Assembly (NCBI GenBank): GCA_016791285.1 | Contig: JAEUMX010000400.1 | Location: forward strand, 1-8,939 | DNA from: Burkholderiales bacterium | GTDB lineage: Bacteria; Pseudomonadota; Gammaproteobacteria; Burkholderiales; JAEUMW01 | Direction: 5' to 3' | Length of the DNA: 8,939 nucleotides | The notes under the pieces: generated by a model | Databases searched by the model: none | Seen by the model: the letters and a program-made list of their open reading frames with translations, nothing else | What the model was told of the DNA's origin: nothing | Position numbers and translations under genes: made by a program | In this document: positions 1 to 7,365 of the stretch, piece after piece | Layout of the letters: each line of letters starts with the position of its first letter | Position numbering within the stretch: the stretch's first letter is position 1

Positions 1-93
1 GAGCGCATCGCCGACCTGCTCGACGGCAGGCTCTTTAAGGACGGAATTCCGGTACCCGACGATCCGTCGCAACAGCAGAAAATGGCCGCTTGA
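1..93 (+). CDS. C-terminal end of an unrecognised protein (partial)
   Basis: Frame 1 is open from the window edge to a TGA at 91-93 and gives 30 residues, beginning ERIADLLDGRLF and ending QQQKMAA. The composition (acidic and Leu-rich, then a short polar Gln tail) looks like a genuine protein C-terminus, but too little is present to name a family. The gene enters from the left and runs in the same direction as the downstream three-gene cluster. It is separated from that cluster by 315 bases containing a candidate promoter, so it is probably not part of the same transcription unit. The start, length and function cannot be determined here. Confidence 0.55.
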   Translation, partial: ERIADLLDGRLFKDGIPVPDDPSQQQKMAA

Positions 94-152
94 TCTCAAC
101 ATGCCCAAGACATCTCATACACCACAATTGACGTTAGCTCGGGCCTGGGCTC

Positions 153-175
153 GGGAAACGCCGACCTTGTTTCCC
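153..175. repeat. 7-bp inverted repeat GGGAAAC/GTTTCCC
   Basis: GGGAAAC at 153-159 is exactly complementary to GTTTCCC at 169-175, with a nine-base loop. It sits 60 bases after the stop of the upstream partial gene. It could be the stem of a weak terminator for that gene or a protein-binding site, but no run of T follows it, so a classical intrinsic terminator is not supported. Confidence 0.3.
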
Positions 176-256
176 TTGGGTCCCCTGGTGATTACGTAGT
201 GCTGCAAGCCTCTCACATTCCGACCGCCCGTCCTCTTCTCGCAATCGAAAATCGCC

Positions 257-284
257 TTGCATGCGCCCAAAATTGTTCTATAAA
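257..284 (+). promoter_or_regulatory. Candidate sigma70-type promoter of the caspase operon
   Basis: TTGCAT (257-262) and TATAAA (279-284) are separated by 16 bases. The -10 matches the TATAAT consensus at five of six positions; the -35 is weak, with three of six. Transcription would begin around 290-293, about 115 bases before the first start codon. This is the best promoter-like pair seen in the leader. The weak -35 and the overlapping palindrome suggest a regulated promoter rather than a strong constitutive one. The call rests on pattern alone. Confidence 0.35.
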
Positions 285-288
285 GAAC
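275..288. promoter_or_regulatory. Inverted repeat GTTCT-ATAA-AGAAC over the -10
   Basis: GTTCT (275-279) and AGAAC (284-288) form a perfect five-base inverted repeat around ATAA, and the candidate -10 (TATAAA, 279-284) lies inside it. A symmetrical site covering a -10 is typical of a repressor operator, so it may control the three-gene cluster. No regulator gene is adjacent in this window. The short arms mean a chance occurrence is possible. Confidence 0.3.
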
Positions 289-408
289 CATACGGTGTCT
301 CTAACGAATAGCGTTGCTGTGGCCGCTCAGGTACCGGAGGCCCTGCCGGCTTGCCGAGTGAGCCCTTTGAACAAGACGATGTCGATATATTGAACGGAGG
401 AAAAAGCT

Positions 409-2661
409 ATGTCCACGAATGCCCTTGGACCGACGATGGCGGGTGGGATGCAACCTATCGTGGAGGAGGGTTACGAGCTCCTCTACCTGCCTGACATTAA
501 CAATGATGCCTTGCAGCGGGAAGGTAAGTCCGCAGTTTTCTACTGGTTGCCCAACTACGTACACATTGCGCGCAAGGGTGGCTCGGAGACGGGCGACTTC
601 ATGTTCAACCTGATCCGCTTTGCGGGCGTTCAGAGTGCGGAAACGACGGTGGGTGTGACCGAGGGCACGAGAGAAGTCGCGGGCGGCATTCTCACTTTTA
701 CCGCGACGAGCGCACCCCCAGATCGGGTTTTGCAGGTCTCACAGCAGAAGATCCTTGACCAGTGGACGGCGAACGCCGACTTTTTTTGGGGAATCCGCGG
801 CCCGAAACCGATCTTTCGTCCCGCGATCATTACCTCCAACATCACCACGATTTCGAACATTTCGCCGATTGCCAATCGAGGTACGCCTGCGTTCGTTCGC
901 GCGAGAGGCGGTCAGCGCCCTCCTTCCTTTCGCGTCTTAGCGTCTGCCCCGCCGCCCCCCTTGCCTGCGACCGTTCGTGAGGGACCGGTTCGGGAGACCA
1001 ACCTCGATCCCTGGTATTGGCAGATGCAGGGACAGGGTGCGGGGAGCATTGACCCCTCGGGCCAGAATGCGTTCTCCGCACTTGTCGGTGCCTATCCCGC
1101 CGCTATCCTTTGGGAAGCGTTCCACGGCACAGCGAGTCCCGTCGTGGTGATCGAGGCGCTGAAGCTCAAGGTGTGGTCTCCGGTGGTCGAGCTTCGCATT
1201 TCCGGCAAATGGGACAAGATATTCGATCATTTCTCGGCTGCGGTGCACGCCCATTATTTGTGGGCGTCCGCCGACATCGCCGTCGAAGTCAATCGCATGC
1301 GGACCAGTGGAACGCTCACCGTCGATGTCAAGGTTGACCAGACGCTGCCCAATGCCGACAAGATTGCCCAGCAGATCGACGAGCGAACCAACCTGATCTT
1401 GACAAAATTCATGGAACAAGCGCAGAAGACCATCTTCGAACCCCCGCCGCCCAAGGTCGATGCCGCCCAAGCTTCAAACAGCGGCGGCCCATGGGGTGTC
1501 GGCGTTGCGCTCAAGTATCGCCGAGACGAAACCAACCTGGAGCTGGACTATCACGAAACGCGGCAGTTCGCTTACCTGCAGGACCACACGATATCGAGCT
1601 CGTTGGAAGGCATGTACGACGAGATGAAGCGCGATCCCACGGCGGAGAAGAAGTATTTCCTTTCCGTCTATCTCGACGATTGGCCGCGCAAGCTCGGGCG
1701 CGTTTTCAAGCCCATTGTCAATTGGTCGTTTCAGCCGGTGGCGTTCGTCTCCGCCCAGGTCGGCTATCCGAATACGCAAGGCGAACTCCAGTGGACAGGC
1801 AAGCTCTTTCAAAAGTCCGATGGGGATCAAGCGAATTGGACACTGGGAATTACTCAGAAGGTCCGCACCGACGTCGCCAACCCGCCAGCCGACTGGGAAC
1901 CCGACAAGACGTTCGTCAAACGCAAGATTCATATGCAGGAGCCGGGCGACACCTTCGCTGATCCCTTCGTGGTCAATCAGATCGACCAGAACGAAATCGA
2001 CCTCGACCCTGGGCCCAACGGAACGCCGATGAACGATACAACGTTGGAAATCCGGGCCGACACTGCGGGCCGCCTCGCGGTCGGGCCGATTTCGCTTGGC
2101 GCCGTGCTCGACGATGCGCGCCAAACGGTCGAGGTTACGATGGAGCCCACCGACGACCGGGGCACACCCCTCGGCCGCGAGCCTGTTCGCTTCCGCTGGC
2201 TGTTTCAAGATCAAGATCGGCCGCGCTTCTGGTCGATCTACACCGGGGATCCGAACTTCCGGCCCTTCTTCCGCTATAAGGTTCTCGTGATCATCAAAGG
2301 CTCGCTATTCGCCCGCGGCCAGTCATGGGAAGGACCGTGGGTCGTGGCCAACGGCAACGGTCCACTCACCATCTCGGTTCCTCAGCCCGACAGCCAAGGG
2401 GTGGTGGCGCGGGAGGCTCCGCCAATCATGGTCGTCGACGCTAGAGGCAATCTAGCGCGCGCTGGCCTGCCTCCTCCAACGGGGCGGGAAGCTCAACCCG
2501 CTAAAGCCGCCACGATCGCGGGCTGGGACGCAGCCGCTGCGCCGTCCCAGCCGTCAGAAAGCACATCCGGTCCGGCGGCAACCGACGGCGACGGCAAGCG
2601 CAGCGCAGTAGAACGCAAACCTGAGTTCGCTGAACTCGATGTCTCACCTTGGCGCATCTAG
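409..2661 (+). CDS. Unrecognised 750-aa multidomain protein, first gene of the caspase operon
   Basis: I do not recognise the family. The ATG at 409 has GGAGG eight bases upstream. The 750 residues show no signal peptide and no clear membrane segment, so a cytoplasmic soluble protein is likely. Visible parts: an N-terminal module with FYWLPNYVHIAR (44-55) followed by FMFNLIRF (64-71); a linker rich in Arg and Pro (about 158-190, with APPPPLP at 180-186); a middle region with AAILWEAFHG (231-240) and SGKWDKIFDHFS (265-276); a helical polar stretch (315-342); a strand-rich region (360-490); and a C-terminal module (about 545-658) ending FFRYKV (620-625) and EGPWV (641-645). The last 90 residues are an Ala/Pro/Ser-rich, probably disordered tail. 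The first and last modules resemble parts of the next protein, which suggests the two are partners or paralogues in one assembly with the caspase. Confidence 0.9.
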   Translation: MSTNALGPTMAGGMQPIVEEGYELLYLPDINNDALQREGKSAVFYWLPNYVHIARKGGSETGDFMFNLIRFAGVQSAETTVGVTEGTREVAGGILTFTATSAPPDRVLQVSQQKILDQWTANADFFWGIRGPKPIFRPAIITSNITTISNISPIANRGTPAFVRARGGQRPPSFRVLASAPPPPLPATVREGPVRETNLDPWYWQMQGQGAGSIDPSGQNAFSALVGAYPAAILWEAFHGTASPVVVIEALKLKVWSPVVELRISGKWDKIFDHFSAAVHAHYLWASADIAVEVNRMRTSGTLTVDVKVDQTLPNADKIAQQIDERTNLILTKFMEQAQKTIFEPPPPKVDAAQASNSGGPWGVGVALKYRRDETNLELDYHETRQFAYLQDHTISSSLEGMYDEMKRDPTAEKKYFLSVYLDDWPRKLGRVFKPIVNWSFQPVAFVSAQVGYPNTQGELQWTGKLFQKSDGDQANWTLGITQKVRTDVANPPADWEPDKTFVKRKIHMQEPGDTFADPFVVNQIDQNEIDLDPGPNGTPMNDTTLEIRADTAGRLAVGPISLGAVLDDARQTVEVTMEPTDDRGTPLGREPVRFRWLFQDQDRPRFWSIYTGDPNFRPFFRYKVLVIIKGSLFARGQSWEGPWVVANGNGPLTISVPQPDSQGVVAREAPPIMVVDARGNLARAGLPPPTGREAQPAKAATIAGWDAAAAPSQPSESTSGPAATDGDGKRSAVERKPEFAELDVSPWRI

Positions 2662-2696
2662 TTGCGAGGGATGTTACTAATCATGGGAGCATGGCG

Positions 2697-5600
2697 ATGA
2701 CAAGGCGCAGCGGTCCATCTGCGAAAGCCGATTGGCTGAAGATAGCGCCTGATCGTCCGGCGGGTCGCGCCCTTTGGGCATTACCCGACACCGATGCGTC
2801 TCGGGTCCTCGCGCAGGGTGATGTAACCCGTGTGTCAGCCCCGCAACGGCTCGCACTTCACGTGATCGGGGCGCCGTCGCTGAGCTTGGCGCCGGCGTCC
2901 GGTGCCCCGCTAGTTGGCCTGACACTTTTGTTGAGCCGCTTACCGGATGCCGGCGAGGAGTCGCTGCTCCCCCTGGTAACCGGCGGCGTGTTTGCGCTTA
3001 GCCTGACGACCTTCCCGACGAAGGACGACTTGAACCGCGTGATCGCCTACGTGCGTCGTGACGACCTCTCATGGGGCAGCGCGGGAACAGCGACGCCCAT
3101 CTTTGTGCGCCGCGCAAAATGGGCGCTCGTTGACGGCGAGACGGGCGCTGTATTCGCGGAATCTGTCGTCGAGGGCAACGGCACTGTCGCCTTGTCGCAA
3201 ACGTTGGCGCACGAGCTTGCTCTGTCTCTGCTTTCGACTTTGCGCGGCGGGGAGTGCGGTCACCTGGCACGCTGCGAGGTTGCATTTCGCGCCGTCGACG
3301 GCGCCACGTATCAAGAGAGAAGTGTGCGCGATCTGGTCGATGCGGGTCCGAGCAGCGCTGCGCAAACCACAGTTGTCGTGACGACGACGCACGCCTCGCC
3401 TGTCGAGCGCACCGTCGTTCTCGAACGTCCCCTCGCTCACATTATGCGTGAAGCGCTTGAGAGCAGACCTCTGGACGCGATCGTGCGCGCTGTGTGTCCG
3501 GGTGAGGACGGCGCGTTGCACCCGGTCGGCCATCGCATTGTCGGGACGCGCGACAACGCACCCATCACTCGGCGCATGGGCTTTGCCGCCGTCGGCCAGT
3601 CCGTCGCAGCAATGCCTGCCGTTCTGAAGACATCGGTTTCCGCACGCATTCAGGCCCACGCCCTTGCCGCGAGCGATCTGGCGATCAGACCAAACCTGCT
3701 GGCCGACCGCTGGCAAATTCACGATCTCATTCTTCATCCCCCGGAAGCCGCCTTGCAAAATCTCCCGGTGATCGAGGGTGACGGTCTGCTGTGGCGCGAT
3801 CGCGTTGACGCCGAGCGTTTTTGGTACGCACCGGAGCTCACCATCGTCGAGCCGCTTCCCGCTGCGAGCTCGTCGGATAGTCCTTTTCTCTTTTCGTTTG
3901 CCGTTGTCGGCCATGATCAGCAGGGTCGGCCGGGGCTCGAAGTGAAGGTTCGCTTTACACTGCGCATGGGCCCGTCCGCAGCAACGCAAGCCGCATGGGA
4001 AAAACTCAATCGACCTAAGATGGAGCCGGTGCCCACTAACGGTCTGTCGATCGCGCTCGAAGTGCCCTACCGGGATCAGGCGGGTGTTAGCGCCGCTCAA
4101 GCGATCAATGCTACGGACGTTCGCAACACCGACGGCGCCGTCATTGCCACTTTCGTCCTCACCGATCAGTGGGCGCGGCTTGCCTATGGTGCCCTTGGCA
4201 CGCAGGGATTCCAGAATCGACCGGCTACGCTGAACATCTCTTACGTCTTCCCCGCCTACGTGCCGGTTCAAAAGCGTGAAGAGTTGCTATGGGGGGGGAA
4301 AATCGCCGCTGTTGACGCGCAACGCTTGACCGCCGCGACCGCTACAGCGCGCGCAGGACCACAAACTGGGCAACGGCCGAAGCTTCTTGCCGCTTCGGCA
4401 GTGCAGCTGAATACGCCTATGATGGTCGCCCACCACGCCGTGTTGGTTCAGCCGACAATCGTGCCGCAACCGAAGACGTACGGCGTTCGCACGCAAGGGC
4501 GAAGTGCAAGACTCAACGTCTACATGCCATGCGGCAAGTACGGTGCGTTATATGTCCAGACTGCCGATCCGCAATCGCCTGGAAGCGATCAGGCGATTGG
4601 CTGCCGTGATGCATGGACGTTGGGTCAAATTCAGCTGCGCCTCTACGAGCCGATGGAAGTGGATGTCGGCGTCACGAATCCCGGATTTAGCGTCTTTCGC
4701 TCGCTTCAGGTACCGGGCCGCTTTCTCGTTCTACCGAAGGCTTACACGATTTCGCGCTACGAACCGGGCGACGCCAGAGCGTACAGGCCGGCCATCTATC
4801 TCTTTTCGAACGTCGACGCGAATCATCCCGAGCGCACTTCGTGCATCTTGATGGCGACGCTCCGGCCCGCCCTGACACCGGCCGATCGCCACGCGTTGGT
4901 TGACGCCCTGCGTACCGCTGCCCACCCCGATCCGACGCTCGAGTGGCCGACCGAGCTCAGCGTCGAGCCGCGCTACACTTGGGCGATTCCCGGTGCAGGC
5001 ACAGCTTCCCAGATCATGCCCGCGGCAGTCAAGACGCCCGACGGTTTTCAGATCAGCTTGGCCAGCGGCGTTGATCAGATCCTCCAGCTCAAGGCTATCG
5101 TCGAGACCAGCGGGGTGGTGGCCTCTGTCAACTTTTCGCTCGCCGATGGGACCAATTTGCAATCTACGCTGAGCGTGGACCTGCGGCGGATAAATGGCCC
5201 GTGGGAAGCAGGCGCCGTCAAGGTTGCCATTTCCGGAGATCGCGCTTCCCTCACCAACCTGGTAGAGCGCGCAGCGGACATCGAGGACGTGCTGACCTAC
5301 ACCGAAGGCAACAGAACGGGCACCATCTCAGTCGAGCAGCGGATCGAAGCGGGAGCATCGTTGGACATTGCGTTGCCCGCAGGGACGGATGCCGCGATTG
5401 CGCGCTATGCTGTCCTGGACACGGTGGCGAGCCTCGAGGAGATCCGGACTTTCATTGAGGACGTTTACACCAACGTGGCGTTCGCCTGCCCGTTGGATCT
5501 GACGGCCGAACGTATTCGTCTGTCGTTGGAGGGTCGTATCGTGGGTGTCCCGCAAACGGCCACGGTGACCCTCGAAGGAAACACAGCTTCGGCGGAGATG

Positions 5601-5768
5601 GCCTTCGTCCTCCCGCTCACCGTCTATCTAGTGCAGCCGACTTTGCAGTACCGCGTGAGCGTCGTCACGGCCGATGGTGCGACCAAGAGCGGGCCATGGC
5701 GCGACTGGCGTCTCGATTTGCGCGGCAACGTGATTGAGATTGGCAAGAACGAACTTGAGGAGGTATGA
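2697..5768 (+). CDS. Unrecognised ~1023-aa multidomain protein, second gene of the caspase operon
   Basis: I do not recognise the family. The frame is open from a TTG at 2649, which overlaps the previous gene but lacks a Shine-Dalgarno site. I prefer ATG 2697, with GGGAG (2685-2689) seven bases upstream; ATG 2691 is an alternative. That gives 1023 residues with no signal peptide or membrane segment. Numbered from 2697, it shows RFWYAPELTIVEP (374-386) followed by SPFLFSFAVVG (395-405), then WARLAYGALG (492-501). A second similar motif, RFLVLPKAYTISRY (675-688), is followed by YRPAIYLFSNV (696-706). A C-terminal strand-rich module (935-1023) carries QYRVSVV (984-990) and SGPWRDW (998-1004). 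These echo modules of the preceding 750-residue protein. The last codons (GAG GAG GTA TGA) hold the ribosome-binding site of the caspase gene. A structural, scaffold or sensor role is an inference from context only. Confidence 0.9.
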   Translation: MTRRSGPSAKADWLKIAPDRPAGRALWALPDTDASRVLAQGDVTRVSAPQRLALHVIGAPSLSLAPASGAPLVGLTLLLSRLPDAGEESLLPLVTGGVFALSLTTFPTKDDLNRVIAYVRRDDLSWGSAGTATPIFVRRAKWALVDGETGAVFAESVVEGNGTVALSQTLAHELALSLLSTLRGGECGHLARCEVAFRAVDGATYQERSVRDLVDAGPSSAAQTTVVVTTTHASPVERTVVLERPLAHIMREALESRPLDAIVRAVCPGEDGALHPVGHRIVGTRDNAPITRRMGFAAVGQSVAAMPAVLKTSVSARIQAHALAASDLAIRPNLLADRWQIHDLILHPPEAALQNLPVIEGDGLLWRDRVDAERFWYAPELTIVEPLPAASSSDSPFLFSFAVVGHDQQGRPGLEVKVRFTLRMGPSAATQAAWEKLNRPKMEPVPTNGLSIALEVPYRDQAGVSAAQAINATDVRNTDGAVIATFVLTDQWARLAYGALGTQGFQNRPATLNISYVFPAYVPVQKREELLWGGKIAAVDAQRLTAATATARAGPQTGQRPKLLAASAVQLNTPMMVAHHAVLVQPTIVPQPKTYGVRTQGRSARLNVYMPCGKYGALYVQTADPQSPGSDQAIGCRDAWTLGQIQLRLYEPMEVDVGVTNPGFSVFRSLQVPGRFLVLPKAYTISRYEPGDARAYRPAIYLFSNVDANHPERTSCILMATLRPALTPADRHALVDALRTAAHPDPTLEWPTELSVEPRYTWAIPGAGTASQIMPAAVKTPDGFQISLASGVDQILQLKAIVETSGVVASVNFSLADGTNLQSTLSVDLRRINGPWEAGAVKVAISGDRASLTNLVERAADIEDVLTYTEGNRTGTISVEQRIEAGASLDIALPAGTDAAIARYAVLDTVASLEEIRTFIEDVYTNVAFACPLDLTAERIRLSLEGRIVGVPQTATVTLEGNTASAEMAFVLPLTVYLVQPTLQYRVSVVTADGATKSGPWRDWRLDLRGNVIEIGKNELEEV

Positions 5769-5771
5769 ACC

Positions 5772-6992
5772 ATGGCGAATGCACGATCGATCCACGTCGG
5801 ATTGAACTATGTCGATCCCGACGCCTACAATGGCTGGAACGGCGAGTTGTCCGGGTGCATCAATGATGCGCGCGACATGCAGGCGATCGCCGATGGCCTG
5901 GGCTATGCGTCGCTACTGCTAACAGACTCAGAGGCGACCTCATCGAGATTTATATCCGAAGTCGGACAAGCCTCCGCCGATCTAACATCCGGCGATATCC
6001 TCTTCCTTTCGTACTCCGGACACGGCGGCCAAGTCGACGACGTCAATGGCGACGAGGATGACGCGCTCGACGAGACGTGGTGTCTTTGGGACCGCCAATT
6101 AATCGACGATGAACTCTTCTCCTTGTGGAGCCGTTTCGCGGCCGGAGTTCGAATCGTAATGCTTTCCGACAGCTGTCATAGCGGCACGGTTGCTCGCATG
6201 AGGGCAGCGTTGCAGGAGATGGCGCGCGATGTCGCTCGGACACGGTCCGTTCCGACGGCCGCGGAGACGGCCGCCTTCGATTCGCTGTCGAAAGTCCTGG
6301 GCTTCGATCCCGCCAAACCAAAGAAGGCAGTCACTCGAGCAGGACCCTATTCGCCGTCCGGCGTCAAGCCATCGGCAGTTACGCTCGACAGACCCAAGCG
6401 GGTCCCGCCGGATATTCAGGCTCTTGTCAACAACACTCGCGCGGCCGCACACACCGCTGCACAATGGCTCGCCGGTCCGCGGGAGAAAGCGGTGGTCGGC
6501 GCAAGCGTTATTCTCATCTCGGGATGCCAGGATAACCAGCTTTCCATGGACGGTGCAGGCAACGGGCTGTTTACGCAGCGGCTTAAGCAAGTCTGGAACA
6601 ACGGCGGTTTCAGCGGCGACTATCGTGCTTTTTGGGTGGCGATTAAGGGACTCATGCCGGCCAATCAGCAGCCGAACTATTTCACGGTCGGCGTGACGAA
6701 CCCGGCGTTCGAAGCTCAATCTCCCTTTGAGGTCGCAAACGGTGGTGGACTCCCCGCGCCGACCCCGCAGCCGGGACCGGCGCCAACTGGGGCGCGCCCG
6801 ACTATTCGCCAGGGCTCGACTGGCCCAGATGTGGAGTATCTCCAGTCGCGCCTATCGGACTATGGCTACCACGTCACTGTCGACGGCTCTTTCGGACCTA
6901 TCACCGCTTCTGCCGTGCGCTCCTTTCAAAGTTCGTGCGGCCTCGTCGTCGATGGAATCGTGGGCCCCGCCACCTGGGCGGCGCTCGGGTAG
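5772..6992 (+). CDS. Metacaspase-like caspase-family protease with C-terminal peptidoglycan-binding domain
   Basis: A 406-residue clan CD cysteine peptidase of the caspase fold (Pfam Peptidase_C14 type), resembling bacterial type I metacaspases. SGCINDA (27-33) is the usual N-terminal motif; YSGHGG holds the catalytic His84 and DSCHSG the catalytic Cys135. DVNGDEDDALDE (90-101) matches the acidic segment after the His, and GCQDNQ...GLFTQRL (251-271) matches the small-subunit-like part. By family analogy Asp32 and Asp133 would line an acidic S1 pocket, predicting cleavage after Arg or Lys. A linker of about 100 residues rich in Lys, Arg and Pro (145-245) separates the two halves. After a Pro-rich hinge (328-343), residues 347-405 form a PG_binding_1 domain (QSRLSDYGY, DGSFGPITASAVRSFQ, VDGIVGPATWAAL). 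No signal peptide is visible, which is odd for a wall-binding domain. GAGGAGGT (5757-5764), inside the previous gene, precedes the ATG by seven bases, implying translational coupling. Confidence 0.95.
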   Translation: MANARSIHVGLNYVDPDAYNGWNGELSGCINDARDMQAIADGLGYASLLLTDSEATSSRFISEVGQASADLTSGDILFLSYSGHGGQVDDVNGDEDDALDETWCLWDRQLIDDELFSLWSRFAAGVRIVMLSDSCHSGTVARMRAALQEMARDVARTRSVPTAAETAAFDSLSKVLGFDPAKPKKAVTRAGPYSPSGVKPSAVTLDRPKRVPPDIQALVNNTRAAAHTAAQWLAGPREKAVVGASVILISGCQDNQLSMDGAGNGLFTQRLKQVWNNGGFSGDYRAFWVAIKGLMPANQQPNYFTVGVTNPAFEAQSPFEVANGGGLPAPTPQPGPAPTGARPTIRQGSTGPDVEYLQSRLSDYGYHVTVDGSFGPITASAVRSFQSSCGLVVDGIVGPATWAALG

Positions 6993-7016
6993 TCCATTAT
7001 CACAAACTGATTTCGT

Positions 7017-7041
7017 CCTCGCGCGTCCCAAGCGCACGAGG
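7017..7041. other. Hairpin downstream of the caspase gene
   Basis: CCTCGCGCG (7017-7025) pairs with CGCACGAGG (7033-7041) over nine positions with one C-A mismatch and a seven-base loop. It starts 24 bases after the caspase stop codon. No T run follows, so it could be a processing or weak termination stem, possibly acting with the next hairpin at 7056. Confidence 0.3.
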
Positions 7042-7055
7042 TCTGAACGGTGGGT

Positions 7056-7081
7056 CGCATTGATGCAGTGCGAGGGGTTTT
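7056..7081 (+). terminator. Possible intrinsic terminator of the caspase operon
   Basis: CGCATTG (7056-7062) pairs with CAGTGCG (7066-7072), seven pairs including one G-U, around a three-base loop, and is followed by AGGGG and then TTTT (7078-7081). The stem is short and the T run is both short and displaced, so termination would be weak. The position, between the caspase stop and the end of the convergent minus-strand gene, is where a terminator is expected. Confidence 0.3.
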
Positions 7082-7116
7082 GAAGCAATGCGTCTCGCGG
7101 GGCAGTTTTGGCGGTC

Positions 7117-7365
7117 TTACCGTACCGGCCTCGTCCGCCTGCGGAAGATGTTCTCCGCCGCCACGGTCTTGGATAGAAGCGACAGCCGCTCGTCCGAGAG
7201 CGCGTCCAGGAAATCCGAAAGGCGCTTGGGCTTGAGGATGACGTAGAAGGCGAGAACGACCGAAGGGACGCCCACGATCAGGAAGTACGCAACCTTCAGG
7301 GTCCACGCGTCTGCCTTGTCGATCAAGTTCATCCCAAGGAAGCCCGTGGTCACGGTCTCCATCAT
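7117..7365 (-). CDS. Small single-pass membrane protein of unknown function
   Basis: An 82-residue minus-strand frame starting MMETVTTG. One clear hydrophobic segment spans about residues 24-44 (VAYFLIVGVPSVVLAFYVIL), followed by a KPKR basic patch (45-48), an amphipathic Leu/Asp stretch (49-66) and an Arg-rich C-terminus (RRRTRPVR). The positive-inside rule suggests the C-terminal half is cytoplasmic. The family is not recognised. The start codon has no Shine-Dalgarno sequence, but its ATG overlaps by ATGA the stop of a short SD-led frame (7362-7427). Initiation could therefore depend on translation of that frame, or the gene may have lost its original N-terminus by frameshift. The frame is also open upstream without a better start. 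It points toward the caspase operon (convergent). Confidence 0.5.
   Translation of the reverse strand: MMETVTTGFLGMNLIDKADAWTLKVAYFLIVGVPSVVLAFYVILKPKRLSDFLDALSDERLSLLSKTVAAENIFRRRTRPVR

Larger units (their letters stand above)
94..408. other. Gene-free leader of the caspase operon
   Basis: No convincing coding region lies in these 315 bases. A 64-codon frame starting with GTG at 199 lacks a Shine-Dalgarno site and has no protein-like character. The stretch is visibly more AT-rich than its flanks. It holds a GGGAAAC/GTTTCCC inverted repeat (153-175), two direct copies of GCTCGGG (137-143 and 149-155), a candidate promoter (257-284) overlapped by a second inverted repeat (275-288), and the GGAGG ribosome-binding site of the next gene (396-400, eight bases before the ATG). 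A transcript starting near 291 would carry an untranslated leader of about 115 bases. Confidence 0.6.

Noticed and set aside
199..393. 64-codon plus-strand frame in the leader
   Set aside because: GTG start without a Shine-Dalgarno site, no recognisable protein character, and it overlaps the candidate promoter.
1474..2214. 246-codon minus-strand open frame inside the first large gene
   Set aside because: Antisense shadow of a well-supported gene in high-GC DNA, with no ribosome-binding site or domain motif.
3069..4271. 400-codon minus-strand open frame inside the second large gene
   Set aside because: Arg/His-rich antisense shadow typical of high-GC DNA; the plus-strand frame is continuous across it with protein-like composition.
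409..5768. Bacterial gasdermin as caspase partner
   Set aside because: Bacterial gasdermins are roughly 250-300 residues with an N-terminal cysteine region and a short inhibitory tail. Neither large protein shows this size or pattern.
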